Shown in pieces: positions 55,503 through 57,138 of a DNA stretch of 57,138 bases. The notes under the pieces were generated by a model. It worked only from the letters and a program-made list of their open reading frames with translations. It did not search any database and had not been told where the DNA came from. Within the stretch, counting starts at the first letter, position 1, and every line of letters begins with the position of its first letter. A program made the position numbers and the translations under genes. The stretch is from Gammaproteobacteria bacterium CG_4_10_14_0_2_um_filter_38_22 (GTDB lineage: Bacteria > Pseudomonadota > Gammaproteobacteria > Coxiellales > Coxiellaceae): contig PFPT01000047.1 in the NCBI GenBank assembly GCA_002793195.1, positions 1 to 57,138 of the forward strand, written 5' to 3'.

Positions 55503-57104
55503 ATGTCTAAGAAACAGATTGACTATGCAATGGTTGAAAAAACCATTCTAGTTATCGTCAATCAAAATCAAAAGCCCGACTTAGCGTCTATCAAAAAGCA
55601 AATGGGTATTTTAGACAATCACTTTGATCAAATTATTGAATACTATTTTTACATGTGGGAACAACGACACACCACCACTTACTTAGACACCATTGAACCC
55701 CTCAAAACTTCTGAACTCAACGAATTTCAAGTAAAAGATTTTGCAAAACGCACCGTGCAACTAGAAGAATCCTTAGCCATGATGCGCGCCACCATCGAAG
55801 CAACCGAAGATTGCCTACTCATGATCAACAAAGAAGGCAAACTGGTTGGCTTTAATAAAAAATTAGTGGATTTTGTGGGATTACCGCAATCTGTTTTAAC
55901 CTCCAAAGATGAAACAGAAGGATTAAAGTATCTATTCAGCCAAATTGTTGATCAACAAGAATTAGCAACGCTGGTTACTCAAAAATATCAAAATCCTGTT
56001 CCAGGTCCTTGCGGAGAAATGTTATTTAAAGATGGCAGAATCGTCGAGCGTTATTACCAACCACAAATTGTGAACAATGAAGTGGTGGGGCATGTCTGGA
56101 GTTTGCGTGACATTACTGAGCGACGCAAACAAGAAAAAACTTTGCGACTCGCTAATCGTGCCATGTCTGCTAGCACACACGGCATTATTCTTATCGAAAA
56201 CAACGCTGAATTTATTGTTACTTATATTAATCCAGCCAGTATTGATTTATTAAGTATCAATACATCAACAACACTACAAAAACCACTATTTGATGGCATT
56301 CCAGAATTACGCTCCCATCAAAACAAGCTGTTGGAAATATTGCAAATTGAAAAAAAAGGAGCGTTAACTTTGCAATATCCATCCAAAGAAAAGGTGATTT
56401 GGCTGGATATTAAAATCGATCCCATTTATGAAAAAGATCAAAAAACCATTTCACACTTTGTCTGCATTATTAACGATGTAAGTCGAAATAAAGAATTAGA
56501 AAATATTTTACAATATAAAGCGGTACATGATGCATTAACTGGATTGCCGAATAAATTATATCTTGAAGACAGTATTCGATATCGAATCAATGAAGCATCA
56601 CGTAACGTTGAAAAATTTGGATTGCTCTTTATTGATATTGACCGCTTTAAAAACACCAACGATACACTTGGGCATCGTGTTGGCGATATTTTATTGTGCT
56701 TATTTAGCAAACGCATGCAGCATAATTTACAAAAACAAGATGTCATTGCACGTATTGGTGGTGACGAATTTATTATTTTGGTTAATCAGGTAAAAAATGA
56801 AGTGGAATTACATCAGATCGCAAATCGCTTGCTTGAAGCTTGTCGAAAAAAATTCACACACACCTATCATGAGTTCAACATCACCGCGAGCATTGGAATC
56901 GTCATGTTTCCTGAATCAGGAAGAGACCCAGAAACATTAATTCGTAATGCCGATATTGCTATGTACCAGGCTAAATTTGCAGGCAGGAATCGTTCATGTT
57001 TTTATACAAAATCATTAAACCATACCGTTTCTCGTCGCGTTGAAATTGAAAATGAATGTAACTTCTCAATAACCCGGGGCAACACCCAATTTCTAACTTG
57101 TTGA
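55503..57104 (+). CDS. PAS-PAS-GGDEF diguanylate cyclase, ending at the start of an absent EAL domain
   Basis: The product is predicted to make c-di-GMP. The 533-aa protein has an unassigned N-terminus (1-75), a coiled segment, PAS1 (about 90-212, ending RDITERR), PAS2 (about 215-335, ending NDVSRNKELE) and a GGDEF domain (about 340-505) with an intact GGDEF at 419-423 and the metal Asp in LFIDIDRFKNTND. The I-site RxxD is QKQD, so product inhibition is probably absent. After SRRVEIENE, the usual GGDEF-EAL linker, the sequence diverges and stops at 57104. GGAGTG precedes the ATG. It starts 2 nt after the cupin-diiron gene. Confidence 0.85.
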   Translation: MSKKQIDYAMVEKTILVIVNQNQKPDLASIKKQMGILDNHFDQIIEYYFYMWEQRHTTTYLDTIEPLKTSELNEFQVKDFAKRTVQLEESLAMMRATIEATEDCLLMINKEGKLVGFNKKLVDFVGLPQSVLTSKDETEGLKYLFSQIVDQQELATLVTQKYQNPVPGPCGEMLFKDGRIVERYYQPQIVNNEVVGHVWSLRDITERRKQEKTLRLANRAMSASTHGIILIENNAEFIVTYINPASIDLLSINTSTTLQKPLFDGIPELRSHQNKLLEILQIEKKGALTLQYPSKEKVIWLDIKIDPIYEKDQKTISHFVCIINDVSRNKELENILQYKAVHDALTGLPNKLYLEDSIRYRINEASRNVEKFGLLFIDIDRFKNTNDTLGHRVGDILLCLFSKRMQHNLQKQDVIARIGGDEFIILVNQVKNEVELHQIANRLLEACRKKFTHTYHEFNITASIGIVMFPESGRDPETLIRNADIAMYQAKFAGRNRSCFYTKSLNHTVSRRVEIENECNFSITRGNTQFLTC

Positions 57105-57138
57105 TTTTGCATTTGATGTGATATCGTTCTGTCCATGA

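Overview
The window is a low-GC gammaproteobacterial chromosome segment. Evidence for the group is an rRNA operon with tRNA-Ile and tRNA-Ala in its spacer, the EF-P/EpmA pair, the LptM-DapF-DksA block, the lptD-surA-pdxA-rsmA block and the AmgK/MurU sugar salvage pair. A phagosomal-transporter-like MFS protein, a single-parvulin SurA and a large membrane protein with an acidic tail point to the Legionella/Coxiella side of the class. That placement is inference; the complete 16S gene (2989-4531, minus strand) would settle it.

Layout: 1-4980 is an rRNA operon read leftwards (promoter, leader boxA, 16S, tRNA-Ile, tRNA-Ala, spacer boxA, truncated 23S). 4978-9624 holds tyrS, an M23 peptidase, anmK, and a DUF1460-like amidase gene split from a small membrane ORF by one in-frame TAG. 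9625-14622 holds a membrane-anchored oligopeptide-binding protein and two permeases, interrupted by an opposed gene for a secreted protein and with no ATPase nearby. 14735-31308 holds housekeeping genes: parE, MFS, waaA, an EAL phosphodiesterase, priA, efp-epmA, a multi-spanning membrane protein, psd, cca, cyoE with a CoxB-like TM hairpin gene, and a copper ATPase.

31305-34135 gathers pterin genes (PTPS/QueD family, pteridine-reductase-like SDR, folB). The lptM-dapF-dksA-folB genes run leftwards, and dksA carries a histone-H1-like Lys/Ala tail. 36106-38468 holds an esterase plus murU and amgK; with anmK upstream these encode most of the MurNAc salvage route. 38535-45312 is an envelope operon, lptD, then surA-pdxA-rsmA-usp-sppA, ended by a clear terminator. 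A 665-aa unknown membrane protein lies between it and apaH; apaG is absent here.

48461-57104 is a type IV pilus module (pilin, terminator, promoter, pilB, pilC, second pilin, PilZ). It is followed by two paralogous heme-oxygenase-like diiron proteins, the second fused to a cupin, on either side of a branched-chain-type aminotransferase, and then by a PAS-PAS-GGDEF protein that stops where an EAL domain would normally begin. This last cluster looks like an uncharacterised small-molecule pathway beside c-di-GMP signalling and is the best candidate for an undescribed system. Gene packing is very tight, with many 4-nt ATGA overlaps and many tail-to-tail overlaps, and several genes appear to start at TTG.
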